From Polytrichum commune (taxonomy: Eukaryota; Streptophyta; Polytrichopsida; Polytrichales; Polytrichaceae): a DNA stretch of 64,000 bases. The stretch covers positions 8,618,001 to 8,682,000 of the forward strand of contig OX485804.1 in assembly GCA_950295325.1 (NCBI GenBank). Reading direction: 5' to 3'. Both the position numbers and the translations under genes were made by a program. The notes below the pieces were generated by a model that saw only the letters and a program-made list of their open reading frames with translations, ran no database searches and was not told where the DNA came from. Below, one piece after another: positions 63,150 to 64,000 of the stretch. Positions within the stretch are counted from its first letter, which is position 1. Each line of letters begins with the position of its first letter.

Positions 63150-63440
63150 CGTTGGAATCATCGTTCTCCCCCTTCAATATGACATGTTTGGTCGCGTAAG
63201 AAAGTGCCATATTATCCAAATGTGGTATTCTCCATAATATGACATTTTGGCCTCAAATGTTGTATTTTCAAGGTTTTTCAAGAAAACGACCTACTTCAAT
63301 GTAAAATATCATCTTGCACACCCAATGAACACATGTAAGTATGAGAGAACATTCTTATTAGAGAAACTATGCTCACAATGTCACACCATATGGAGTTAAA
63401 AAATATATAGAGTCCCATGATAATGCTTGTACCATATCAC
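63150..63440 (+). repeat. Dispersed repeat D1, copy 2
   Basis: Partner of 3761-4160, same orientation; TTTGGCCTCAAATGTTGTA is identical in both. Confidence 0.75.
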
Positions 63441-63981
63441 ATACTACGAAAGCAAGAATCTGTTATCTTCTGGTGATGTTTGTTGATGTTGGAAATTGAC
63501 ATCTTGTTCAATTTATCCATAAAAGTTTGCATGTTTATCACAACTATGACTGAAAACTCCGAAGGATGCTTGGATTTGGTAATTGGGCATATTCATGGGT
63601 TTGAGCAAGCTTGACTATTAGTATTGGCTAGTAATCCACATCATTCCCTTCCATTGGCTCTTCGTTCAAATTTAAACCCAAATGAGTTTCTATGCTCCAT
63701 GCCACATCCACCAACTCAACTATGTTGTACTTTGCATCAACAATTTATTTTCTTGTCACGTGTTCTTCAATAAGCATTTCTTCACTTCCAATTCATGTAT
63801 CGCTTCTTTCATTCTTAATTTTTCACGTTTATTATCCATGGAAAAATTGGCACTCCATTTTGCAAGTAAAATCTTGGACGACCTCCAGTTGTTTAGTATG
63901 ATTTGGGAATTCATCTCTCTCCACACATGAAGCACCACGTAATAACATGCCTTACATTAGGCATTGTATTCCTCAAGCCCA

Positions 63982-64000
63982 CGGGGGGTGCACTTCATTG
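63982..64000 (+). mobile_element. R1 element, left end only (cut by window edge)
   Basis: GGGGGGTGCACTTCATTG at the last bases matches the R1 left terminus (GGGGGTGCACCTTTCATT). The rest would lie beyond the window. Confidence 0.5.

Overview
The window looks like a land-plant nuclear genome with long introns. It is AT-rich, its genes have many exons with GT-AG introns, it holds a nepenthesin-type aspartic protease, and it is full of plant-style repeats (CACTA-type and other foldback MITEs, 5S rRNA-derived repeats, microsatellites). The largest gene encodes a homologue of Rotatin, a centriole/basal-body protein. Flowering plants and conifers lack centrioles, so I infer a plant that still makes flagellated sperm, such as a bryophyte, lycophyte or fern. 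The species itself cannot be named from the sequence.

Layout. (1) 126-2165 (+): a two-exon aspartic protease, followed by a degenerate tandem array. (2) 2.2-18.9 kb: an intergenic repeat zone with no gene I can support. It holds an exact-period 78-bp tandem array, copies of several dispersed repeats that recur elsewhere in the window, palindromic tracts and microsatellites. (3) 19178-24316 (-): a 12-coding-exon taxilin gene (592 aa), including one apparent GC-AG intron, with a GC-rich island at about 25.9-26.3 kb that probably holds its promoter and first exon. (4) 28331-62339 (+): a rotatin-like gene that I assembled as 28 coding exons with matching splice phases (7878 nt, 2625 residues, true N-terminus not found). 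The exons sit in introns packed with repeats. (5) 62.3-64.0 kb: intergenic sequence with further dispersed-repeat copies.

The three genes do not form an operon or a pathway. Taxilin and rotatin are arranged head to head around the GC island. Most apparent ORFs here are chance frames or repeat remnants. The main results are the reconstructed plant rotatin gene, a reading-frame conflict at its exon 23, three 5S rRNA-derived repeats in one intron, a foldback element carrying its own 42-bp tandem array, and a CACTA-type hairpin MITE with a clean 3-bp target duplication.
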